DNA from: JAWVFM01 sp963739355
GTDB lineage: Bacteria > Actinomycetota > Thermoleophilia > Solirubrobacterales > 70-9
NCBI GenBank assembly: GCA_963739355.1
Contig: CAVUAD010000006.1
Coordinates: 434,001-498,000 of the forward strand
Direction of reading: 5' to 3'
Length of the DNA stretch: 64,000 nucleotides
Shown here: positions 42,891-50,056 of the stretch, in pieces
Layout of the letters: every line of letters starts with the position of its first letter
How positions within the stretch are numbered: position 1 is the stretch's first letter
Program-made: the position numbers and the translations under genes
Notes under the pieces: generated by a model
The model's database searches: none
What the model was told of the DNA's origin: nothing
What the model saw: only the letters and a program-made list of their open reading frames with translations

Positions 42891-43615
42891 CTAGTACTCG
42901 TCGTGGCGGCGCAGCCAGAAGGGCTCGCCGTCGCCCTCGCTTCGACCCGCCGGAGTGCGGTCGAGCAGCCCGTAGTAGGCCATCGCCGGCTCCAGCCCGC
43001 GCGCGGTGGTGACGTAGGTGCGATAGACGGTTCCGTCGGAGAGCGCGTAGGCACTCAGCCCGGGCCCCTCGGTGACGAACCCGGCGACGTCGGTCCCGGA
43101 GCGCTCGGCCATTGCCTGACGCCGGCGGGGATCTCGCCCTCGAGGAACGGCTTCAGCTCCTCCTCCGTGTTGGTGAAGCCGAGGTCGCGATTGAAGTCGG
43201 TGCCGCCGGCTGAGACCCACTCGATGTCCCAGCCCATCCGCTGCCTGTAGGCCTGGAGCTTCTCGAGCGGGGCTCGGGAGACCAGCAGCATGGTCACGTC
43301 GCGGGCGGCGAGGTGGACGGCGTTCGGCGCGATGGTGTCGGTGATCGACGAGCAGACCGTGCAGCCTGCCTCGTACGCCGGGCCGAACATGAAGTGGTAG
43401 GCGAGCAGCTGGGAGCGGCCGTCGAAGAGATCGGCGAGCGACTTCTCCCCGTCCCGGGTCTCGAAGACGTAGTCCTCCTCGACGGCAACCCACGGGAGCT
43501 CACGCCGCCTCTCCGCCAGCGCGTCGCTGCGCCGCGTCAGCTCCTTCTCCTCGGCGAGCAGCGCTTCGCGGGCCGCGTCGAATTCCTCCTGGGTGCCAAC
43601 CTCGTGCTCGGGCAA
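42891..43615 (-). pseudogene. DUF899 thioredoxin-like protein, one frameshift
   Basis: TTG 43615 with GAGGAGAGG upstream. The first frame gives EEDYVFETRDGEKSLADLFD, GRSQLLAYHFMFGPAYEAGC, then TVCSSITDTI and DFNRDLGFTNTEEELKPFLE. Around 43117 the family sequence continues one frame over as AERSGTDVAGFVTEGPGLSA to LLDRTPAGRSEGDGEPFWLR and RHDEY at 42891. DUF899 proteins have a thioredoxin fold with a CxxC motif (here CTVC). A one-base indel in the GGCAATGG stretch explains the break. Divergent from the ArsR operon with 58 bases between starts. Confidence 0.75.
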
Positions 43616-43664
43616 TTGCCTCTCCTCCTCGGGATGGATGTCTACTGGGCGCTTTGACTATATA

Positions 43665-43682
43665 GTTAGCAAAATGGCTAAC
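43665..43682. promoter_or_regulatory. Inverted repeat over the ArsR start codon (candidate ArsR operator)
   Basis: GTTAGC-AAAATG-GCTAAC has six-base arms and encloses the ATG at 43674. It sits in an AT-rich patch (TTTGACTATATAGTTAGC) that is exceptional in this GC-rich DNA. TATAGT at 43661-43666 could be a -10 element, making the arsR mRNA almost leaderless. ArsR repressors usually bind such imperfect dyads over their own promoter, and this one could also control the divergent DUF899 gene. Confidence 0.55.
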
Positions 43683-43991
43683 GATCCGTTCAAGGCCCTC
43701 GCCCACCCCCTGCGCCGGGGCATCGTCGAGCGACTCAGCGGCGGGACCTCCAGCGTCGCGGAGGTGGCGGGCGACTTCAGGGTCTCGAAGCCCACGGTCT
43801 CCCGGCATCTGCGAATGCTCGAGGAGGCGGGATTGGTGATCCGGGTGATCGACGGACGCACCCATCGACTCTCGCTGAACCCGGAGACGCTGGCCGAGAC
43901 GTCGGGCTGGATCGAGGTCCAGCGGAATCGCTGGGAGCGCCTCTTCGACACGGTCGGCGACTATCTCGCGGAGCGGCAGGAGCAACCGTGA
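43674..43991 (+). CDS. ArsR-family transcriptional regulator
   Basis: 105 residues from ATG 43674. ArsR HTH: FKALAHPLRRGIVERLSGGT, then VAEVAGDFRVSKPTVSRHLR and MLEEAGLVIRVIDGRTHRLS. No cysteine metal-binding box (ELCVCDL) is present, so it is not an arsenite sensor; it fits the ArsR subgroup paired with SRPBCC/AHSA1 proteins. Its stop overlaps the SRPBCC start (GTGA), and the DNA dyad over its own start suggests autoregulation. Confidence 0.88.
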   Translation: MANDPFKALAHPLRRGIVERLSGGTSSVAEVAGDFRVSKPTVSRHLRMLEEAGLVIRVIDGRTHRLSLNPETLAETSGWIEVQRNRWERLFDTVGDYLAERQEQP

Positions 43992-44434
43992 GCGATCGGC
44001 ATCCGGGCTACGACCTCGTCATCGAACGGACCTTCGACGCCTCGGCCGGCGAGGTATTCGACGCCTGGACCAGCGAGGAGGTCCTGCGCCGCTGGTTCCG
44101 CGCCGAGTCCGGGTGGGAGACCCCGGTCGCCGAGGTCGATCTGCGGGTTGGCGGCCGCCTGCGCCTCGTCATGCGAAACCCGGAAGCCGGCGAGGACCAT
44201 GGCGCGACCGGCGAGTACACGCTCGTGGACCGCCCACGCCGGCTCGCCTTCACGTGGGAATGGGACGACCAGGACTCCGAGCGCCAGCTGATCGAGCTCG
44301 AGTTCACCGAGGTCGATGGGGCGACGAGGGTGCGCATGACCAGCCATGGGATCGCCACCGAGGAGCGGCGAGACTCCCACCGCGAGGGCTGGGGCATCTG
44401 CTTTGACAACATGGACCGAGCGCTGGCTCGCTGA
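43988..44434 (+). CDS. SRPBCC/AHSA1-domain protein
   Basis: 148 residues from GTG 43988. AHSA1 pattern: DLVIERTFDASAGEVFDAWT, EVLRRWFRAESGWETP, RRLAFTWEWDDQDSERQLIE and a final SHREGWGICFDNMDRAL. The fold has a deep hydrophobic cavity for lipids or aromatic ligands. These proteins are commonly encoded with an ArsR regulator, as here, and may carry the ligand the regulator senses. Cytosolic. Confidence 0.88.
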   Translation: MSDRHPGYDLVIERTFDASAGEVFDAWTSEEVLRRWFRAESGWETPVAEVDLRVGGRLRLVMRNPEAGEDHGATGEYTLVDRPRRLAFTWEWDDQDSERQLIELEFTEVDGATRVRMTSHGIATEERRDSHREGWGICFDNMDRALAR

Positions 44435-44446
44435 GGAGGTAGGAGC

Positions 44447-45250
44447 GTGGAAGGAGCACAGGTGAGGGCCCGGGTCGCCACGGCAAGCGAGGCGGGGCCG
44501 GTGCTGCTGCTGGCGGTTCTCGCGGGGATCGCCTGGGTCGCAACCGTCCAGCGGATGCAGGGAATGGACATGGGGCCGGGGACCGAGCTCGGCAGCCTCG
44601 GCTGGTTCGCCGGAATCTGGGTGGCGATGATGGCCGCGATGATGCTCCCCTCCCTCACGCCGATGGCCGTCGCCTACTCCCGCGGCAGGGCCGGCGCGTT
44701 GCGACCGCTCGCCGCCACGGCGCTGTTCGCGGTCGGCTATCTGCTCGTCTGGCTCGCCGCCGGGATGGTGGCCTACGCCCTGATCGAGGGCGTGCGGTCG
44801 CTGGACCTCGCCTTCCTCGCCTGGGACCGCGGCGGCCAGTACGTCGCCGGCGGGGTGATCCTCCTGGCGGCGCTGTACGAGCTCACGCCCATGAAGGCGC
44901 GGTGCCTGCGGCACTGCAGGGACTCGGAGCTGCTCGAGCGCAGGCCCGGCGCCGCCGGCGCCCTGGCAATGGGCGTCGAGCAGGGATGCTTCTGCGTGGG
45001 CTGCTCCTGGGCCCTGATGGCCGCCCTCTTCGCGCTCGGCGTGATGAGCATCGGCTGGATGGTCCTGATCGCCGTCCTCATCGGGGTCGAGAAGCTGCTT
45101 CCGTGGGACGTGATCCCGAGCGGCGCAACGGCGGCCGTGCTCGTGGTCCTGGGGCTCGCGGTCATGCTCTTTCCGGAGCAGGTCCCAGGCCTCACCATTC
45201 CCCCGTCGCACACCGGGTCCATGTCGATGGACTCGATGTCGATGCACTAG
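44447..45250 (+). CDS. DUF2182 integral membrane protein with Met/His-rich tail
   Basis: 267 residues from GTG 44447 with GAGGAGGTAGGAG upstream. DUF2182 hallmarks: FAGIWVAMMAAMMLPSLTPM, ALYELTPMKARCLRHCR and GVEQGCFCVGCSWALM, with conserved cysteines that look metal-binding. Met- and His-rich ends (QRMQGMDMGPG; HTGSMSMDSMSMH) also suggest copper or other soft-metal handling. Five or six helices. Third gene of the ArsR-SRPBCC operon. Function of the family is not established. Confidence 0.88.
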   Translation: MEGAQVRARVATASEAGPVLLLAVLAGIAWVATVQRMQGMDMGPGTELGSLGWFAGIWVAMMAAMMLPSLTPMAVAYSRGRAGALRPLAATALFAVGYLLVWLAAGMVAYALIEGVRSLDLAFLAWDRGGQYVAGGVILLAALYELTPMKARCLRHCRDSELLERRPGAAGALAMGVEQGCFCVGCSWALMAALFALGVMSIGWMVLIAVLIGVEKLLPWDVIPSGATAAVLVVLGLAVMLFPEQVPGLTIPPSHTGSMSMDSMSMH

Positions 45251-45274
45251 GCGCTCGGCTGAACCTGCGGGGTC

Positions 45275-46015
45275 CTAGTCCGGGTACTCGTCCTTGCGCA
45301 AGCTGCGCGGGTCCTCGGGCGGTTCCTTCGGTGTGCGGTCGAGCAGGAAGTTGAAGTACGGGGCGACGAACGGATCGGGGGCCATCACCGTGTAGGTGTG
45401 GTAGACGGTGCCGTTCTCGCGCGCGAACGCGATCCAGCCGGGGCCCTCGCGCAGCCCGTCCTTCAGCTCGGCCCCCACCGCTCGCGACCACTCCTGGAGC
45501 CACTCGGGCGGGTTGTCGAGCATCTCCTTCACCTCGGGGACCTCCTGCGCCTGCTCAGGAGTCATCGCGAGGCTTGAAATCCAAGGGGAAGTCGGTCTCG
45601 TAGGTCGAGACGTACGGGAACTCCCACCCCATCCGCTCCTTGTAGGCGACGAGCCGGTCGATCGGCGCCCGCGAGAAGCAGATCAGCGTGACATCACGGT
45701 GATTCAGGTGGACGAGCCGCGCCGCTGAGCTCGTCCCCCAGGCTCGTGCAGCCAGGGCACGCGCCCTTCTCGTAGTCGGGGCCGAACATGATGTTGTAGG
45801 CGAGCAGCTGGGAGCGGCCGTCGAAGAGCTCCGCCAGCGTCTTCTTGCCGTCCTCGGTGTCGAACACGTACTCCTTCTCCACCGGAACCCAGGGGAGCTC
45901 CCGGCGCTTGCTGCTTGATCTCCTGGTTGCGCTCGGCCTGCTCGGCCTCGAGCTTCGCCAGCTCGTCTCGCGCCGCCTGCCATTCCTCGCGGGTGCCTAT
46001 CGTCGGATTGGGCAT
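45275..46015 (-). pseudogene. Second DUF899 protein, about three frameshifts
   Basis: ATG 46015 with GGAGGAGGGG upstream begins PNPTIGTREEWQAARDELAK. Around 45905 the frame shifts to KRRELPWV, then EKEYVFDTEDGKKTLAELFD and GRSQLLAYNIMFGPDYEKGA, CPGC; near 45728 to ARLVHLNHRDVTLICFSRAP and WEFPYVSTYETDFPLDF; near 45573 to MTPEQAQEVPEVKEMLDN and the end GWIAFARENGTVYHTY, DPRSLRKDEYPD at 45275. The four pieces in order give a whole DUF899 protein of about 245 residues. This is a second paralogue around the ArsR operon with the same kind of damage. Confidence 0.72.
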
Positions 46016-46170
46016 CGTCCCCTCCTCCAGTCGTCGAGGTATCTCTACCCAGCTTGACAAATCTCGACAGCCGGGTAACGGAAAGGGAATGGACCGGGAT
46101 CTGAGCGCGGCGCTTCTGTCTCTCCCCGCCGACGGCGAGATCGTCCTGCGGCGATGGGCGCGCGAACACA

Positions 46171-46189
46171 CGTGTCAACGGTTGACACG
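46171..46189. promoter_or_regulatory. Perfect dyad CGTGTCAAC-G-GTTGACACG
   Basis: Nine-base arms around one central base, the size and layout of TetR or MarR operators. It lies in the 206-base space between the 5' end of the second DUF899 gene and the 3' end of the MFS gene, about 155 bases upstream of the former. TTGACA-like sequences overlap it. No adjacent regulator gene is visible. The rest of this gap holds nothing I can support. Confidence 0.4.
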
Positions 46190-46221
46190 GATGCGCTGTA
46201 CGACGAGCACGCCCGGCGCGC

Positions 46222-47454
46222 TCAGTCCTCCGCCACGGCCAGCTCGCCCGGCACGCCCTGCGGATCCCGCAGGCGGTGGGACAGCGCCAGCGCGAGGCCG
46301 GCGAGCGCGATCAGCGCCACGCCGTACACGTCGGCGGTGTCCCGCAGCCCGAACTGCGTCACGGCCGCGCCGGCGGCGACGGCGGGCAGGCTGAACGCCA
46401 GGTAGGAGACCGCGAGGACCGCGGAGACGAGCGCGCCGCGCGTGGCGGCGGGCGCCTGGGTGGAGAGGGCGCGGAACGCTCCGGCGAAGGAGGGGCCGAA
46501 CCCAAGGCCGGCCACCGCCGCGCCGGCCAGGAACAGGGCCATCGAGCCCGCGCCGAGCGCCACCAGGGAGATGGCGACCCCGGCGATCAGGGCCGCGAGC
46601 CCGCCGCGCGCCGCGGTGCGGGCGTGCGTGTCGCGCAGCTTCACCGAGGCGACGGCGCTGACTCCCGCGATGATCGCGATCGGCAATGCTCCCGAGGCGT
46701 GGCTCGTCTGGCCGAGGACGTTGGCGGTCAACGACGGTGCCAGCGAGAGGATCAGCCCGCCGAGCGCCCAGGTTGCGACCAGGCAGGGAATTGCGGCCAG
46801 GAAGTCGGAGCGCATCGAGGCCGGGACCGAGATCTCCGGCTTCAGGGCCGCAAGCCAGCGCCCCTCCGCTCGAACCGGCTCCGGGATCATCAGCGCGAAC
46901 ACGCTCGCCACGGCGAACCCGCCGAGCAGCAGCCAGTAGACGAACCGCGTCGGGTCGGGTCCGTACTGGGTGAGGAGGCCGGTGGTGAGCGCGCCCGCCG
47001 CCAGGCCCGTCAGCGGAGCTGCAGCACCGAGCAGCGCGCCGAGGCGCGGGCTTCGCTCGGGCTGCAGGTCCAGCAGCGCGGCGCTGACCGTGCCCATCGC
47101 GAGCCCGGTGGCCACACCCTGGACGGTCCGCGCGGCGAACAGCCAGCCGACGCTCTGCGCCTCCGCGAACAGGAGCATCCCGGCGATCTCGACCGCGAGC
47201 GCCACCATCAGCACGGGCCGGCGGCCGACGTGGTCCGAGATGGAACCGGCGAAGATGAGCGTCGCGAGGAGGGCGAGGGCATAGACGGCGAAGACGCTCG
47301 TGAGCGTGATCGCCGAGAAGTCCCACTCCCCCTGGTAGACGACGTAGAGCGGCGAGGGCGCGCTCGAGGCGAAGAGGAAGAGGCCGAGGGTCGCCGCGAG
47401 GCCCCAGAAGGCGACGCGCCGGCTGACCGGGTGGGCTGAAATTGACTTTGGCAC
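46222..47454 (-). CDS. MFS transporter (12-helix)
   Basis: 410 residues from GTG 47454 with AAAGGAGAAAG upstream. Motif A GSISDHVGRRPVLMV in the loop between helices 2 and 3, then FAARTVQGVATGLAMGTVSA. Proton-driven efflux or uptake of small molecules; sugar-efflux or drug-resistance subfamilies are both possible. The Shine-Dalgarno can pair with a TCTCCTT just upstream, so translation may be conditional. Confidence 0.87.
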   Translation of the reverse strand: MPKSISAHPVSRRVAFWGLAATLGLFLFASSAPSPLYVVYQGEWDFSAITLTSVFAVYALALLATLIFAGSISDHVGRRPVLMVALAVEIAGMLLFAEAQSVGWLFAARTVQGVATGLAMGTVSAALLDLQPERSPRLGALLGAAAPLTGLAAGALTTGLLTQYGPDPTRFVYWLLLGGFAVASVFALMIPEPVRAEGRWLAALKPEISVPASMRSDFLAAIPCLVATWALGGLILSLAPSLTANVLGQTSHASGALPIAIIAGVSAVASVKLRDTHARTAARGGLAALIAGVAISLVALGAGSMALFLAGAAVAGLGFGPSFAGAFRALSTQAPAATRGALVSAVLAVSYLAFSLPAVAAGAAVTQFGLRDTADVYGVALIALAGLALALSHRLRDPQGVPGELAVAED

Positions 47455-47459
47455 TGCTT

Positions 47460-47477
47460 TCTCCTTTCGTAAGGAGA
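47460..47477 (-). promoter_or_regulatory. Hairpin sequestering the MFS Shine-Dalgarno
   Basis: On the minus strand TCTCCTT-ACGA-AAGGAGA forms a seven-pair hairpin with a four-base loop, and its 3' arm is the Shine-Dalgarno, seven bases from the GTG start at 47454. Such a stem would mask the ribosome site unless opened. Known resistance exporters use related structures in translational attenuation, but no leader peptide is evident here. Confidence 0.5.
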
Positions 47478-47575
47478 CGAACGGGCGATTCGGAGATCGA
47501 CCCCTGCCCGCTGCGATCTACATGAGTAGAACGTGCGAGCCTTCGCGAACGTGATATCGCCCACGTTGGATTGAG

Positions 47576-48184
47576 ATGCCGCTTCGCAACCGCGTCAGTC
47601 CCGAGGGAGCGATCCTCGCCACGCCCGAGCGGGGAACGCTCTTCGGCAACCGCGGCGTCCTGCACGACGAGGACGGCGTGCTCGTCCGTGGGTGGCAGGT
47701 GCGCCGCTGGATCGCCTGCCGCCTGGAGTTCAAGGGCCGGCGCCGCAGGCTGCTGCAGCCGCGCCGCTACACGGAGCTCTTCTTCCTGGACGAGGCCACG
47801 AGCCTGGCCGCCGGGCACCGTCCCTGCGCGGAGTGCCGCCGGGAGGACTTCAACCGCTTCAAGGCCGCGTGGCCCGGCCGCGCGGCCCGGGACCTCGACG
47901 CCGACGCGCTGGATCGGCGGCTCCACGCCGAGCGCCTGACGGCGGAACGAGCCAAGCGGACGTTCACGAGCGTCGCGGGCGAGCTCCCGGACGGCGTGAT
48001 GGTCCGTGTGGAGGGCGACGCATGGCTCCTGGCCGGCGGGCGTCTTCACCGCTGGACGCCGGGGGGCTACGCGGACCGCCGCCGCGCACCCGCCGCGACG
48101 CCGTTCGAGGTTCTCACGCCCGCGGTCACCGTGGCTGTCCTCGCCGCCGGCTACGAGCCGGGGATCCACGCGAGCGCCCGCTGA
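47576..48184 (+). CDS. Conserved hypothetical protein with an Ada-like CxxC motif
   Basis: 202 residues. After an N-terminal region with RYTELFFLDEATSLAAGHRP comes PCAECRREDFNRFKAAWPG. The GHRPCAECR stretch resembles the second metal-ligand half of the Ada zinc domain (YRPCKRCR), but the first cysteine pair is absent. Arginine-rich and cytosolic. It is divergent from the MFS gene; no function can be assigned. Confidence 0.65.
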   Translation: MPLRNRVSPEGAILATPERGTLFGNRGVLHDEDGVLVRGWQVRRWIACRLEFKGRRRRLLQPRRYTELFFLDEATSLAAGHRPCAECRREDFNRFKAAWPGRAARDLDADALDRRLHAERLTAERAKRTFTSVAGELPDGVMVRVEGDAWLLAGGRLHRWTPGGYADRRRAPAATPFEVLTPAVTVAVLAAGYEPGIHASAR

Positions 48185-48205
48185 AGGCCGGCGTTCACGT
48201 TCATC

Positions 48206-48300
48206 ATGGCCCCCTCGACTTTCCGGCTTCGGCGTCGGCCTCGGCCTCACGCTCGACGAGTTCGCCCTGTGCTCTACCTCGACGACGCTACTGGGCGGAG
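48206..48300 (+). pseudogene. Remnant of a small integral membrane protein gene
   Basis: One frame reads GFGVGLGLTLDEFAL and then, after a one-base shift near 48271, LYLDD, with a second shift before YWAE-like sequence. GLTLDEFALWL-x-L-x-DVYW is a conserved segment of an actinobacterial membrane-protein family. Only this segment survives between two complete genes, so it is decayed. Confidence 0.4.
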
Positions 48301-48368
48301 ACCCCTCCCCCACCCCCTCTCGCCCTCCTCGCGGCTGGTGACCGCTCCAAGGGCATCTCCCCCGGCCC

Positions 48369-48941
48369 TCAGAGCCCCAGACCGCGCACGCCGGGCTCGT
48401 CCCAGCCGATGTGGTGGGCGAGCTCATGGCGAACCGTCCGCTCGACCTGGGCGCGGAGCAGCTCGCGGTCGTGGCCGAAGTCCCGCTCCAGGGTGTCCTG
48501 GTAGATGACGATCCGGTCCGGGAACACGTCGCGGGCGATGGTGCCGCCGACGTACTGGCCGTAGGCGCGGTGCTCGCGACCGTGGCTGGAGACGATGACC
48601 GCGGTATGCGCCAGCAGGTCCGTGAACTGCTCCGGAAGGTCGTCGAGGGCCTTGATCACCAGCTCGTCGAACTCGCTGGGCGGCTCGTCGGGGGGCGGCA
48701 GCTTCGCCAGGGCCTCGCTGCGGTCCTCGAGCCGGCGGAAGTCGCCCTCGGGCATCTCGCGGCCGATCATCGCCACGGTCAGCGCGGCGGTGACGAGGAT
48801 GATCGCGAGCGCGCCCGCGAGGATCGCGACGAGGCCGCCAAAGCCCGAGAGCGAGGGCGGGTTCAGGAGCAGCAGGAGGACGCCGACGACGAAGGCGGCG
48901 CCGGCCGCCGCGCGCAGCGGTGGGCCGAGGATCTCGCGCAT
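48369..48941 (-). CDS. Membrane-anchored zincin-like metallopeptidase
   Basis: 190 residues. Two N-terminal helices (AAFVVGVLLLLLNPPSLSGF and LVAILAGALAIILVTAALTV), then a Zincin_1-type domain: FDELVIKALDDLPEQFTDLL, DRIVIYQDTLERDFGHDREL and VERTVRHELAHHIGWDE. HExxH (His172, Glu173, His176) with a following Asp forms the zinc site. Soluble relatives lack the helices, so this is an anchored variant. Substrate unknown. Confidence 0.83.
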   Translation of the reverse strand: MREILGPPLRAAAGAAFVVGVLLLLLNPPSLSGFGGLVAILAGALAIILVTAALTVAMIGREMPEGDFRRLEDRSEALAKLPPPDEPPSEFDELVIKALDDLPEQFTDLLAHTAVIVSSHGREHRAYGQYVGGTIARDVFPDRIVIYQDTLERDFGHDRELLRAQVERTVRHELAHHIGWDEPGVRGLGL

Positions 48942-48952
48942 CGGCCTACAGG

Positions 48953-49921
48953 CTAGGGCGTCAACACCACGCGGCCGAAGGCCTTGCGGCTCTCGATGTA
49001 CGCGTGGGCCTCAGCGGCCTCGGCAAGCGGGAACGTCCGGTCGATCTCGATCCGCACGGCGCCGCTTGCGACGCGCCCAACCATGTCGGCGATCATCGCG
49101 TGGACGCGGGGGTACTCGGTCATCAGCGCACCGCCCAGGAAGACGCCGCGCAGCGTGTTGTTCTGCGCCCAGAGCTCCCGGGCCTCGACGGCGGAGCCGG
49201 CGCGCCCGGCGACCCCGACGCTGACGAGCGTTCCGCGGTAGGCGAGCGCGCCGATGCCGTCGGCCAGGGTCTGGCCGCCGACCGAGTCGAGGATCACGTC
49301 GACTCCACGCCCGCCGGTCAGCTCGCGTGCCCGCTCCACGAAGTTCTCCGTCGCGTAGTTGATGCCGTGGTCGAGCCCGAAGTCCCCGAGCCGCTCGAGC
49401 TTCTCGTCGCTCGACGCGGTGGCGATCACGGTTGCCCCGGCCTGCTTGGCCAGCTGGATGGCGGCCATGCCGACGCCGCCCGCGCCGGCCTGGATCAGCA
49501 CCGTCTGCCCGGCCTCGAGGTTGGCGGCGGTGAACAGGCACTCCTGCGCGGTCCCGACCGCAACCGGGACGCACGCGGCGACGGCCGCGTCCAGCCCGTC
49601 GGGGATCGGCCACGTCGAGATCGCGGGGACGGCTCGTTTGGCGGCGTGCGAGCCCGCCATGTTCAGGGTGACGACGCGGTCGCCGGCCGCCCTGTCCTCC
49701 ACGCCCGTTCCAACCTCGGCAACGGTGCCAGCGGCGAGGTAGCCCACGACGTGCGGGACGGACGGCGGCGGCGAGCCGGCGCGGTGGAGCAGATCGCCGC
49801 CCTCGACGCTGACCGCCTCGACATCGATCACCACGCACCCGTCCGGGCACTCCGGATCGGGCACGTCCTCGTAGCGCAGCACGTCCGGGCCGCCGTTCTC
49901 GTAGATCACCGCCGCCTTCAT
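48953..49921 (-). CDS. Zinc-independent quinone oxidoreductase-like MDR dehydrogenase
   Basis: 322 residues. Opening MKAAVIYENGGPDVLRYEDV is typical of NADPH:quinone reductases. GroES-like domain, then the Rossmann motif QAGAGGVGMAAIQLAKQAGA and VDVILDSVGGQTLADGIGAL. The catalytic-zinc cysteine and the structural-zinc cysteine cluster are absent, which places it in the quinone/enoyl reductase branch. Cytosolic. Single gene; the 135 bases between it and the MMPL gene contain nothing recognisable. Confidence 0.88.
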   Translation of the reverse strand: MKAAVIYENGGPDVLRYEDVPDPECPDGCVVIDVEAVSVEGGDLLHRAGSPPPSVPHVVGYLAAGTVAEVGTGVEDRAAGDRVVTLNMAGSHAAKRAVPAISTWPIPDGLDAAVAACVPVAVGTAQECLFTAANLEAGQTVLIQAGAGGVGMAAIQLAKQAGATVIATASSDEKLERLGDFGLDHGINYATENFVERARELTGGRGVDVILDSVGGQTLADGIGALAYRGTLVSVGVAGRAGSAVEARELWAQNNTLRGVFLGGALMTEYPRVHAMIADMVGRVASGAVRIEIDRTFPLAEAAEAHAYIESRKAFGRVVLTP

Positions 49922-50056
49922 CAGTGGAACGACTCTATTCGAGCCCGGTCCTGAACCCCTCTCGCCGGCTCGACGAGGTCACCGTCCAGGGCGAGGCCCG
50001 TGCCTGGGCCGTAGAAGTTCCCGAACCGAAGGGCCACACCTCGAGCGGTAGAGGCC

